Shown here in pieces: positions 22,631-32,024 of a DNA stretch of 64,000 bases; the stretch's first letter is position 1; every line of letters begins with the position of its first letter. This DNA is from Patellaria atrata CBS 101060. Lineage: Eukaryota > Ascomycota > Dothideomycetes > Patellariales > Patellariaceae. The notes beneath the pieces are model-generated. The model ran no database searches. It was given only the letters and a program-made list of their open reading frames with translations, and was not told where the DNA came from. The stretch is from the NCBI GenBank assembly GCA_010093705.1, contig MU006113.1:6849-70848 (forward strand), given 5' to 3'. Both the position numbers and the translations under genes were made by a program.

Positions 22631-24430
22631 TTAACCCCCGCCATTCTTCCGACGTTGCATGATCCCAATCTGCTGCGAGATCAGCGCAACCTGCTGCTTC
22701 AGTAAACTCAACTCATCATCGACCTCCATAGCCTCAGCGCCGACGCCAACACCTCCCTCAGCAACGCCTCCCTGCGCGGCCTCGGAAGCGCGTCCGCCCA
22801 CCTCTACACTCCCTCCCACGCTATCCTGCGCACTTACCGGAACCCTCACAAAGCCCGTGCCAGAGCACGTCTCACAGCGTCTCTGCTCCCATAAATTAGG
22901 CTCCTGCTCCAGCGGACCGAGACCGAGCGTCAACTCCCCGGCACTACCCGCAGTGTCATTGTCGAAGGGGGCGCCAAAATCAACGAACGACCCGCCGTTC
23001 AGGCCAACGGTAAGCGCGGGATCGATGCGTGTGGTGGCGATCTTGGCGTTACGCTCGGCGCGGGTATGGCGCTCACGCTCACGGCGCCGTTCGAGGCGTT
23101 CATCTCGCGAGGGACCGGAAGGACCGATGATGCGGGCACCGGACTCGAAGGTGAAAGGTCTGGTGGGCGGGACGGGGAAGAGGGAGCCGTCGTCTTGGCC
23201 CATGTTGAGACGGGCGCGATGGCGGGGATCCAGGGTCGTGTTTGAGCCGATGGTGGTGGCCGGGGTGAGAGAGGGATCGTGGATGCTGGCGGATGCGGCT
23301 GTATTGGGATTGGTGTTAGACGGAGTTTGCAGACGGTTCGGGCGGGATCCAGTTTCGGGTTGTTGTTGTTGGTTCTGCTGTTGTTGTTGGGCTGGCTTCC
23401 GGGGTCGCCTCGCGGGAAGTTCGCCTCGGGCGACGAGGATGGAGCGTTTGGTTTTGCGGGCGAGGTGGTCTGGGATTTCTTCGCCGTATTTTTCGGCGAT
23501 GAAGGCCATGATTGCTTTGGTTTCTGTGGTTGTGCGCATGGTGAAGCCAGAACGGGCGAGGGCGTCTTTGACCCAGCGTTGAGTGAACTGTACGCCGCGT
23601 TTCGCGTACTTAGGCTTCGCGCTGTCGTCATTCTGCCACGTTTCGCGGTCACATGTGTGTGCCGCAAGCACGTTCGTGACATGGACTGTGTATGGGGCGT
23701 CCCGCGAGATTATGGCTCGGACACGCCACTCACAGCCGGACGCATGATGTCTACAATGCCAATGGGCTCTGGAGGAATCTTTCTTTTGCACGCGCGTTAG
23801 GAATTTTTCTCGTAACGCCCATGAATTAATGATATATCTGAGAGACTCAAAGTCTGGAAAGACATCGCCCTCTTTCGGAATGGGAACATCCAGGGTAGGG
23901 AGAGGGGCATTTGTGTTCTCATTCTTATGAGGATTGTTTGCGTCGCCATGTTCATTAGACGAATCGTCCGAGTCATCATCATCTTCCTCGTCGTTCTCGT
24001 CAGATCTGGCTTGTGGCGGGGGAACAGGAATGTTGATCGACGGTTGGCGATGTGGTTGAGGGGGAGCTTGAGGTTGTGAGGGGAGTTGATTCCGATGGTG
24101 CTGTTGTGGAGTGAGAGTGTTGTACGGATGTTGAACGTGTTGTTGATGTTGGGGATGCTGGGGATGTTGCGGACGCTGAGCGAAAGGGTGATGATTCTGC
24201 AGCTGAGGGTGAGCGTGCTGCTGCTGCTGCTGCTGCTGCTGTTGTTGTTGTTGCTGTTGTTGTTGTTGCTGTTGTTGTTGTTGTTGTTGTTGTTGCTGTT
24301 GCTGTTGTTGTTGTTGTTGTTGTTGTTGCTGTTGCTGCTGCTGCTGCTGATGTTGATGTTGATGTTGATGCTGTAAGTGGGATGGCCGACGTTGGCCGGG
24401 TAGTTGAAGAGATGATGTGCCTGCTGGCAT
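22631..24430 (-). CDS. FAR1/WRKY-GCM1-type DNA-binding protein with long polyglutamine
   Basis: A single exon encodes 599 residues starting MPAGTSSLQLPGQ. Residues ~20-75 are polyglutamine and His-Gln; residues ~75-200 are P/Q/H-rich and then acidic (ENDEEDDDDSDDSSNEH). The folded domain, about 200-345, has FPDFESLRYIINSWALREKF, then W-H-C-R-H-H-x-S-G-C-E-W-R, and HVTNVLAAHTC. This is the C-x5-C...H-x-C pattern of the FAR1 DNA-binding/MULE-transposase N-terminal zinc fold. After it comes a helix-rich extension (FTQRWVKDALARSGFTMRTT) resembling the transposase spacer, but no DDE catalytic domain follows. The C-terminal half is disordered with a C-x2-C pair (CETCSGTGFVRVP) and a final short coiled coil (LSLLKQQVALISQQIGIMQ). 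Likely a nuclear transcription regulator derived from a Mutator-type transposase (inference). Confidence 0.8.
   Translation of the reverse strand: MPAGTSSLQLPGQRRPSHLQHQHQHQHQQQQQQQQQQQQQQQQQQQQQQQQQQQQQQQQQQQQQQQQQQQQHAHPQLQNHHPFAQRPQHPQHPQHQQHVQHPYNTLTPQQHHRNQLPSQPQAPPQPHRQPSINIPVPPPQARSDENDEEDDDDSDDSSNEHGDANNPHKNENTNAPLPTLDVPIPKEGDVFPDFESLRYIINSWALREKFLTRVQKKDSSRAHWHCRHHASGCEWRVRAIISRDAPYTVHVTNVLAAHTCDRETWQNDDSAKPKYAKRGVQFTQRWVKDALARSGFTMRTTTETKAIMAFIAEKYGEEIPDHLARKTKRSILVARGELPARRPRKPAQQQQQNQQQQPETGSRPNRLQTPSNTNPNTAASASIHDPSLTPATTIGSNTTLDPRHRARLNMGQDDGSLFPVPPTRPFTFESGARIIGPSGPSRDERLERRRERERHTRAERNAKIATTRIDPALTVGLNGGSFVDFGAPFDNDTAGSAGELTLGLGPLEQEPNLWEQRRCETCSGTGFVRVPVSAQDSVGGSVEVGGRASEAAQGGVAEGGVGVGAEAMEVDDELSLLKQQVALISQQIGIMQRRKNGGG
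24218..24349 (-). repeat. Polyglutamine-coding trinucleotide tract, 44 codons
   Basis: Forty-four consecutive Gln codons, a mixture of CAA and CAG, are flanked by alternating His-Gln codons (24350-24372). Mixed codons usually mean the tract has been kept long enough for substitutions to break up a pure repeat. In unselected frames it reads as polyleucine or polythreonine, which are artefacts. Confidence 0.95.
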
Positions 24431-24893
24431 TTTGGACTATAGGATGGCTTGTTTTTTCTAGGTCCTTGCGGGTATTGAGATTTGAGGAGCAGAAGCTGAT
24501 GTTGACTGCCACGGAAAATCCCTGATTGCCAAGCTGTCGGCGAGTCAGGTAAGGCAAATCCCGTCAGGTCATTTTCCAGAGCACAACCTTAAAGTAGTAA
24601 TAAGAGACTTTACAGTACGGATATCATTTCTCACATAAACTCTTTTCAATCTCATCGGATCATCTTCTGTCTTTTTCAAAATGCGTGGAGAATTGAAAGA
24701 GAAGTCCGTCGGGTTTCTCGCTCACTTTGACTGGGCTGAAACACCAACATTAAAGCTCGCCTCCACGCCGGTAACGCATTCATTAGGTTGACGGGGCGGA
24801 CATTGGCAATCCAGTCCAGCCTAAAAGTAGCAGGTCTGGTGAGTTATTAATGACTGTTATATACTTAATCACTTAAGGCACTCCGTACATTAT
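24431..24893. other. Intergenic region between two minus-strand genes
   Basis: It contains the promoter side of the FAR1-type gene (24431-24700) and the 3' side of TRM1. No gene seen. Confidence 0.4.
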
Positions 24894-27260
24894 TTACTTC
24901 GCCCTATTCATAGGGCCCCAATTTGCTCTTGGATTCATTTGATATCGCGTGAGCTTCTTCACCTCCCTATCCTTCCCCATATCCTCATCGAACACTACAT
25001 TTATCTTCTTCAACCTATTACCTTTCTCACTAAAAGTATTGTCTGAACCTTTATTCGACTGCTCCTCATCCTTCATAGACACATCGGCCTTGACGTCTTC
25101 TTCCTCCATCTTGTCTATTATTCTCCGACCGGCAGCTCCATGCTTAATTGCCCCTTCGTTAATCGGTGATTTTTGCCGAACCCATTCACGCATAATATGC
25201 CATAAGACACTCCAACTTGCGTCTGTCTTTATGGTTCCACGTTTTGCATGACTCCTTACTGCACGGAAACCTGCATGGCGGAGTGCGCCTTTCATCTGTG
25301 GCAGAGAGGGAGACTCGCAATGAATGATTTTTGCCAGATTACTAGGAATGAAGTAGAATGGATGGCGGTCTAACGCAGTCACTTTGTTAGGAACTATGGC
25401 GGGTGTAGCATTAGTTGCTTTGTCTTCCGATGTTTTGGTATCAGAGATTCCATCGGCCTGAGTGGGTGATAGCTCGTTTGACCGGAAGATGTGGAGCTCT
25501 TCAAGGGCGGTACTAAGCATGCCCTCTACTCTTTCTGTAGTTTTATATACACTTTTGTCAAGGCTCGGAAGGTAGCTTAGAATTCGTTCTATGAAAGAAG
25601 GATTATGGAGTGGGCCTCCCCACATTGGTCCACCAAGATGCGTTTTGAATCCACAGTGCTCGCATTCACTTGGCGCTGAAGGTGCTTGAGCTAGACTGTG
25701 CTTGTAAAACTTTTGCCCATCTTTACCGTCCCTCTCGACGTTTCTTGCAAGATACTGTGTCTGCCATGCGCCACATCCAGCATCACAACTGTACACGATC
25801 ATAGTTTTGCCGGCCAGAAATTTGACATCCGCAGGAGATTTTCTTACACGTATGAAGATTCTTATGTAAAAGTCAATGCTCAGGGATAATAAGGGTTCAA
25901 TAGCGAGACCATGACGGGCTGCAGCTGTGGCAACGGCGTGGATTATAAGCCGTAGTCCTGCTTCATGGGAGTAGAATCCCTTGATAGGGAGACCACCATA
26001 CTGAGAATAACACTTCTCCGCGTATCCTGTTGATGCGAATACACCTGAGTCCGTACATGTCACACACAGAAGTCCATCGTCAGTCAATGCTTGAACTGCT
26101 GCATCTAGAAAAGGTACTGCGGTCCCGTAGGGGTCGAGATCAATGATGTCGTATTTCGGACCAGGTCCTCCTATTGCTTCCTGGTCTATGAATTGATACA
26201 TGTGACTGATGGCATTACCGGCGGTTGCTGTGATCTTGTCCTCAAGTCGGTTGTGCTTTATATTGAGCGCTATAGATGCTGTAGCTTTAGGTGAAAGATC
26301 ATTCGCCGTTAGCTGCGTTCGAAACGGTAATTCCTGTGCATAACGTAAGGCACGAAGACCAGTAGCGGACAAAGCGTCCAGTATCTTAACTTTAGGCCCA
26401 GTAGTAGGGTGACTGCCGTTTGAGATGTTTGAGGTATTGTTCTCTGTCTCTTTCGGATTTACACTGACATCCTTCGTGGTGATGGACTTTTCTAGAGCTA
26501 GGAGATCTTCATCGCTTATGTCTTCATGCTCTTCGGCCTTTGAATCCTTAGCATCATCTTCAACACACTGCAATACTATCTCGCGGTTCGCTTCTGAAAT
26601 ATCAATGATGGTGGAGGAGTCGGTAGGAGGAATAGAGGGTTCGCCTTCCTTTAGTCTCTTTGAATCTGTTGCCCCTGCTTCAGCATTAGTTTCCCCTACT
26701 CCTAACAACTCCTGTAATTTCCTTTTACGGTTCCTATTCTCTCTTCTCGCCTTAGCTTTGCCCTCTCTCGATGTCCTCTGCCTCACCAGATTCTCCCCAA
26801 ACGCCCTGATCGCAAGGACGCTTAGATCACGATTGAACTGTTGTATTGGATTATAAAAAACAGACTGCTGCGATGCAGCGTCCACTTTAGCTTTAGGATC
26901 GAGTGATATTGCAGCACCTTTAGGGACTAAAATATATGCAAAACCTTCCCTGATCGTGGTATACTGCTGGCCATCATGATATATTTCTTGCCCTTCCCCC
27001 GGGTGAGCATCGACTGTGAGAGGTTGAGGCGGTTCTGGGGCTAGCGTCTGGGGCGGTTCTGACGTGGCAGGTGTTGATTCTACTGCCATTGTGGAATATA
27101 GTTTGACTGGGAATAAGTCGTATCTAATGATACCGTATGTCCATCCAATGGTCAATTTGTTTCGGGAGATAGAGGATATGCATGAAAAGTGGGTAAGGAA
27201 GGGAATTAGCGCCAGTCTATTGTATGGTATATGTAACGGGAACAAAACAGAATTTCTCAA
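24894..27260 (-). CDS. TRM1: tRNA (guanine(26)-N2)-dimethyltransferase
   Basis: An uninterrupted frame of 788 residues. It makes m2,2G at position 26 of tRNAs using S-adenosylmethionine. Family marks in order: FYNPIQQFNRDLSVLAIRAF (about 135-155), KILDALSATGLRALRYAQEL, TANDLSPKATASIALNIKHN, YDIIDLDPYGTAVPFLDAAV (with the DPPY-like DPYG), VTCTDSGVFASTGYAEKCYS, YGGLPIKGFYSHE, and a cysteine set (DAGCG, then CEHCGFK) of the zinc-binding C-terminal half. Two starts are possible. Met1 (27260) opens a 57-residue Ser/Arg/Leu-rich leader that looks like a mitochondrial presequence. Met58 (27089, MAVEST) would give a nucleo-cytosolic form. Yeast Trm1 uses exactly this two-start arrangement. An acidic insertion (about 225-275) is longer than in yeast. 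Confidence 0.95.
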   Translation of the reverse strand: MRNSVLFPLHIPYNRLALIPFLTHFSCISSISRNKLTIGWTYGIIRYDLFPVKLYSTMAVESTPATSEPPQTLAPEPPQPLTVDAHPGEGQEIYHDGQQYTTIREGFAYILVPKGAAISLDPKAKVDAASQQSVFYNPIQQFNRDLSVLAIRAFGENLVRQRTSREGKAKARRENRNRKRKLQELLGVGETNAEAGATDSKRLKEGEPSIPPTDSSTIIDISEANREIVLQCVEDDAKDSKAEEHEDISDEDLLALEKSITTKDVSVNPKETENNTSNISNGSHPTTGPKVKILDALSATGLRALRYAQELPFRTQLTANDLSPKATASIALNIKHNRLEDKITATAGNAISHMYQFIDQEAIGGPGPKYDIIDLDPYGTAVPFLDAAVQALTDDGLLCVTCTDSGVFASTGYAEKCYSQYGGLPIKGFYSHEAGLRLIIHAVATAAARHGLAIEPLLSLSIDFYIRIFIRVRKSPADVKFLAGKTMIVYSCDAGCGAWQTQYLARNVERDGKDGQKFYKHSLAQAPSAPSECEHCGFKTHLGGPMWGGPLHNPSFIERILSYLPSLDKSVYKTTERVEGMLSTALEELHIFRSNELSPTQADGISDTKTSEDKATNATPAIVPNKVTALDRHPFYFIPSNLAKIIHCESPSLPQMKGALRHAGFRAVRSHAKRGTIKTDASWSVLWHIMREWVRQKSPINEGAIKHGAAGRRIIDKMEEEDVKADVSMKDEEQSNKGSDNTFSEKGNRLKKINVVFDEDMGKDREVKKLTRYQMNPRANWGPMNRAK

Positions 27261-27350
27261 GGTGAAGGAAGCGAAATATGAAGCAAATAATAGTCTAACT
27301 GATCCATCCGCGTGCCATAAAGATTTATCACAGTGTCACGCTAGGGTGAG

Positions 27351-27377
27351 CTTAAGCTTCGCGTAAAGAAGCTTAAG
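27351..27377. repeat. Perfect 10-base inverted repeat, 7-base loop
   Basis: CTTAAGCTTC (27351-27360) and its exact reverse complement GAAGCTTAAG (27368-27377) flank GCGTAAA. It sits 90 bases upstream of the TRM1 start and 220 bases beyond the end of the methyltransferase gene. It could be a small terminator-like hairpin or an operator, or be without function. Confidence 0.6.
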
Positions 27378-27598
27378 GGGAAATTATGGCAGGTTTAGCC
27401 GTCGATACTTGATATAGAACGTGATTGTCTTTTGAACTTCTCATATTTCTTATCAACATTGACTTCTCAAAGAGTTCAAGTACGGTTCTGAATATTGCCA
27501 TCCATGTGTACGATTACTAGTAAGGGGTATCGCAAAGACGATTCGTCAAGCCACCCAGTATGTTTTATCAAAATAACCTCCGGAAACAGCCAATTTCA

Positions 27599-29034
27599 TC
27601 ATTTTTCCGGCTTCCGCCCATACACAAAATATATCGGCCAGTGTGCATGGATACGTCTATTTTTCATATCCTTTCTAACGTCCACAAGGAAAAGTTCCAC
27701 CTCCTCGCTAGACATCCCGAGAACCCGCGTCATTAACGCCATGGAATAGCCCTGTAGGCCATCTAGAGTATTCACTAAATTCCATCTTCCGAGTTCCTTT
27801 AGCCTTGGATCAGCCGGCCATGAATTTTGTGGCCAGACGAAGCGGATTTCCGTCACATCGATAAAGCCGACATCCTCCATCATTTTCTTGTATTGGTGAG
27901 CGACTAAAGGGTGCCCTATGCTCCCAGTTGCATTAACGATCATATCGGACCATTTCCAGAGGGCCGTAGACTCATTCAGTGTTCCATCAGTACAGTGTAG
28001 GGGCATATGAGTATCCTGCATTTCGATCCAGCCACCAGGGGTCAGGTTGCTGGTGCAGAATGAGTGTAAGTTGTAGGTTTTAGCGTCAGACGTACGTACT
28101 CAAAACATTGCTTGAAAAAGTTTTCCCAGTTCTTAAAACTAGCTGTCATCATTCTCGCATGGATGTAGTCGAACTTTTGACTCCATGTCCAGGGCTCTTC
28201 CACGTCGTCTATTTCGAATTGAAGATTCTCAGGTACACTACAAATACTTAGGACATACACATATAGCTGATTATGGATTTTTACATACAAAACGGGCTGA
28301 ATTGGACTTAAGTCTACTCCTATCACCTGTAAAGCGGTTAGATGATATTGACCAGTAAAAATTCAACCGTCAGAGCACTCACCCTACATTCTGGCCTCTC
28401 CTGCGCTTCAAGTTATGAGATTAAGCATAGATAGATTTGGAACCGACAAGGACTCACCGAAATCTATTGCCCAGATACCAGTCCCTGTCCCTACATCTAA
28501 AGCATTGTGGATGTTTGGACCTATCGGTGCAAGAAACAACTTATACTCTGTGGTCATAAGGAACATCTGATGCTGGAGATCTGGACGCCCGTGTCAAAAA
28601 AGTGGGAGATCTTGATAAAAAGGAATAGAATGCATACCAAGGCGATCACTTTCCGCCTTTGAACACTGTCAGCATAATGATTTCTTTTCAGGGGCTAGAG
28701 CCGAAGAACCTCGTCACTGGGTAAAACATATTCTACAATACCATGAGAAGAAAGACTAGCAAAGATATTTCAAGCTGAACATACTGCCTTCTTTGTATTT
28801 ATGATACCGTCTACCATTCTCTGTTACCCCGTCATACAAGCTCGATCTTAGGGATGCAGTCGATTCCGCTCTAGGTGATCGAGATTAGACTCTACAACGA
28901 ATCGCCGCAGGGTTTTGGTGGGCCTGATACATATGATAGACTTACATTTCCTCTCCTAGCGCCGAATCACCGCTCACTGAGCTGTCGTCCGGAGTCTGGC
29001 TGGATGTTAGTGGGGTACATTCGCCACAAGTCAT
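27599..29034 (-). CDS. LaeA-like SAM-dependent methyltransferase
   Basis: Nine exons on the minus strand: 29034-28946, 28870-28785, 28732-28710, 28656-28638, 28580-28458, 28405-28383, 28326-28289, 28237-28100, 28049-27599. The result is 329 residues, in phase throughout. The joined protein reads like the LaeA/UMTA group: SVSGDSALGEE, ENGRRYHKYKEGKYVLPSDE, DRLDLQHQMFLMTTEYKL, the SAM motif I NALDVGTGTGIWAIDFA, VIGVDLSPIQP, LQFEIDDVEEPWTW, FDYIHARMMTAS, NLTPGGWIEMQD. Relatives include the velvet-complex regulator LaeA and many secondary-metabolite cluster methyltransferases. Four exons are only 19-38 bases. The intron-3 donor GTTCTT is weak, and several acceptors were chosen among neighbouring AGs by protein fit. 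A start farther upstream, joining an exon near 29231-29050, is possible but less likely. It is divergent from the P450 next door. Confidence 0.85.
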
Positions 29035-29663
29035 GACTATCCACTTACGACGTCAGAAACATCTCCTAGAGCCGTCGGATCCTGCATAATTATAACAATC
29101 GGTTCGTTGAATGAGTTAAAATGCTCTATCTCTACATTTATAAGACAAGAAACGTCCTTGGGGAAGACGTTGGAAAATACCCAAGCCGCTAGAACTAGGG
29201 CTATACAAATGGCACTATATAAAGAATCCAATGATATCTCGCCTGAATGAGGTCGGTTAATATTCCACGAGGGGTATCCACCTAGATTTCCTCTGGAAGT
29301 CCAGGCCCGTGGAATGGGAATTTCAAGATTGTGACTTGGATCAATTCCACGTTCGTGAAGAGATATCTTAATTCATACATGGAGACAGACCCCATTTATT
29401 CTACCATGATAGGACTATTTCTCTCAAGCTTGATGATAGGCGCTATACAAGCTACAAATTAATGAGTTAAATGATAGTTCAAACAATGACTAAACGATAG
29501 GAAAATAAAGCGTATATAGGTAACTTGAAATGGCATAGAAGCGGACTTAGATGGATAGCGGCACGGACGTGTTAAACTTAAGGTGTCGCGTCCCCACCCA
29601 GCAACCAGAATGACAGATTTGACTGCAGTGTTACTTGAGTACAAGCATTTCTAGGACTGGAAT
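29035..29663. promoter_or_regulatory. Shared divergent promoter region with three ATTCCACG sites
   Basis: These 630 bases separate the start of the methyltransferase (-) from the P450 (+). ATTCCACG occurs at 29262-29269 and 29344-29351, and inverted (CGTGGAAT) at 29308-29315. Three copies of an 8-mer in 90 bases, centred between divergent genes, is what a pathway-specific operator would look like. No factor is assigned. A 64-codon hydrophobic frame on the minus strand (29231-29037) is probably not used. Confidence 0.4.
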
Positions 29664-32024
29664 AGTAAGTTCCACCGCGTACCACAACACACAAATTCTA
29701 ATAGAAGCGCAACTGACAAGTACACAATTGTAGTGGCTATCTCAGTAGCTGCAATTGCTAGTATCCTTATCGTAATACTCTTCATCGCAAACCGCATTCG
29801 CGCGCAGCGTCGTTTGTCCCATATACCAGGTCCATGGCTCGCCGGCTGGACCCGGTTCTGGATGGTCAGGGCGAATATCTCTGGTCGATATCACGAGATA
29901 TTGTACGATACCAACGTCAAATATGGCTCTCTAGCGCGCATTGGGCCAAACCATCTTCTTACCAGCGATCCCGCGGTCATTCGTCGCATGAATGCGCCGC
30001 GGAGCCCCTATCGCAGAGCGCCCTGGTATAGTGTCTTTCGCTTCAAACCGCGCGCAGACAATATCATTACATATCTCGATGAAGACAAACATGAGGATCT
30101 CAGACGAAAAATGGCGCCAGGTTACAGCGGGAAGGAGGTGCCTAATGTTGAAGAAACCATCGACAAGTGGGTCTTGGAATGGGTGAAGCTCATTGAGCGA
30201 AAATATATATCGAGTCCTAGCGACACAAAACTTATGGATCTGGCTCGACAAGCGCAATATTTTACTTTGGACGTCATATCAGACTTAGCGTTCGGTGATC
30301 CGTTTGGTGATATTGTCGACGATACAGACAAATTCGACTATATCAAGACGACGGAAGAGGCTGCTGGGCCGATAGGTGTGTTAGCTATCTTTCCTCGAGT
30401 ACACAAATGGATAGAGCAAAGCCGAGTTATAGATCTTCTCGCTCCAAGCGCGAAAGATAAGACCGGACTTGGCCCTATTTTGAATATTACTCGAATGCGA
30501 GTTGAAGAACAATTCGCACAAACGGCTGAAAAGCAGCAACCGACCATGATGGGATCGTTTATCAGGCATGGATTAACCAAAGAAGAGGCCGAGTCTGAGA
30601 GTGTGCTACAAGTGTAAGGTTTTTTTTTCCCTTATACCACGGTATTTCACTAATGATACGTTCGAACAGTATGGCGGGCTCTGACACCTCCGCCACGGTC
30701 ATAAGAGTCGTGCTTCTACATGTTCTAACCTCTCCCGAAATTCTCAGCAAATTACGCGCCGAAATCGACGAAGGTATCTGCGAAGGTCGAATCTCCTCTC
30801 CGATCCGGGACTCAGAAGCCCGACAGCTTCCTTACTTGCAAGCTTGTATTAAGGAAGCTCTGCGGCTCTGGCCGCCCGTCGTTGGCATGCTGCAGAAGAT
30901 TGTAGCACCTGAAGGAGATACGATCGACGGTGTTTTTGTCCCGGGTGGAACTCTCATTGCGTAAGTCACAAATTCTAGTATTACCTTACTGTCATCATGA
31001 TTATCGTTATACCATCATCTACACTTTCTTTCTCTAAAATATTTCCTCTCCCTCAGTCATGATTCGCCCTCTTGTTTTCTATGCGCGTTCAGTACACTTC
31101 CAGGAGTATTGCCGACTCCGGCCCATTGCAAGATCTGTGCGAGCTGTACAAGCAAGTCGGAGTCTCCACATCTTGCAGTGTACAGTCCTCCAGGAGTCTC
31201 GCATACAAGAAGAGGACACAGCTCGATACCTAGAGACTTTCCCGTTCTTTATAATTTCCTCCTCTCTCAGATTCGCTGTTGTTCACTTGCTGTACGTACA
31301 CTGCACGTACACTGCCGTACTCTAGATTTTGGCTCATTGCGGAGTTTGTACAAGTTGTACAGCTGAGCCAGAAGTCTTCTGGTCGACTGTATACAGCAAG
31401 TGAGCAGCACCCATGCCAAAGAGGAGATACTTCCACTCCCTATCAAATCTTCCCTGTCGCTGCCTATTTTCCCTCCCTTTTTGATTTCGTATTCCTAGCT
31501 TATTATACGCGCACCGTACGTCTGCTGTACTATCAACACAACTCGGGACTTCCCCGAGCTGTACAGCCAAACCGAAACTCTCGTCCACAGTATCGTACAA
31601 CAAACTAGGAATAGACGCCACCTCTCTCGTCCCCACAATCCCCCTTCTGACCCTTCTACAGCTCCTCCGCTAATCTCCCCCTCACAGACAAAACACCTGG
31701 TCCCTCGGCCGCCAACCCCTCCTCCACGGCCCCGATTTCGCCCTCTTCAAACCCGAGCGCTGGCTCCCCACCTCCTCTTCTTCCCCCGCCAACCTCGCCC
31801 AAATGGAGCGCGATGCCGAGTTGACCTTTGGCTACGGACGGTTCAAGTGTTTGGGCCAACCGGTCGCGCTGATGGAGCTGAATAAGGTGTTTGTGGAGTT
31901 GCTGAGGAGGTTTGAGATCAGTGTTGCGAGGCCGGAGAAGCCGTGGAGGTGTGAGAGCAGGGGCATTTTCTTGATGAAGGAGTTTTGGGTTAGGGTCCAG
32001 CGGAGGGAAGGGGTTGAGGGATAG
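29664..32024 (+). CDS. Cytochrome P450 monooxygenase
   Basis: The model is 29664 (one base), 29734-30613, 30670-30960, 31688-32024, giving 502 residues, the usual microsomal P450 length. An N-terminal anchor (ISVAAIASILIVILFIANRI) is followed by the proline hinge HIPGPW. The I-helix oxygen motif is AGSDTSAT (built across the second intron). ExxR is EALR, the PERF region is FKPERW, and the heme loop is FGYGRFKCLG with the thiolate Cys. No ATG opens the frame in exon 2. With intron 29665-29733 (GTAAGT...TTGTAG, CTGAC branch point) removed, the A at 29664 joins TG to make ATG GCT ATC TCA. The third intron, 30961-31687, is 727 bases, over ten times its neighbours. Likely an ER enzyme acting with the divergent methyltransferase on a secondary metabolite (inference). 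Confidence 0.85.
31024..31640 (+). repeat. Three degenerate ~200-base tandem units inside the P450 intron
   Basis: Units begin near 31022, 31239 and 31441. Each opens with a pyrimidine tract (TTTCCTCTCCCTCAG, TTTCCTCCTCTCTCAG, and a looser third copy). It continues with GATTCG-like sequence and GTAC palindromes, then a GAGCTGTACA...CCACAGTAT-like block, and closes with an A/G-rich GAAGAGGA-like block. Similarity is partial, indicating old duplications. The true splice acceptor at 31687 has the same look (CTCCCCCTCACAG). Confidence 0.5.

Noticed and set aside
24086-24376. Polyleucine frame (+) opposite the polyglutamine tract
   Set aside because: It is the complement of the CAA/CAG repeat; the minus-strand frame has a DNA-binding domain and the plus-strand one has nothing else.
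29037-29231. 64-codon hydrophobic frame as first exon of the methyltransferase
   Set aside because: It can be joined in phase only by skipping the nearer acceptor, and a membrane segment would be odd for this family; ATG 29034 fits better.
31109-31366. Extra P450 exon inside the long intron
   Set aside because: The open frame after the acceptor at 31057 has no P450 features and ends in a stop, while 31688 continues the family sequence exactly.
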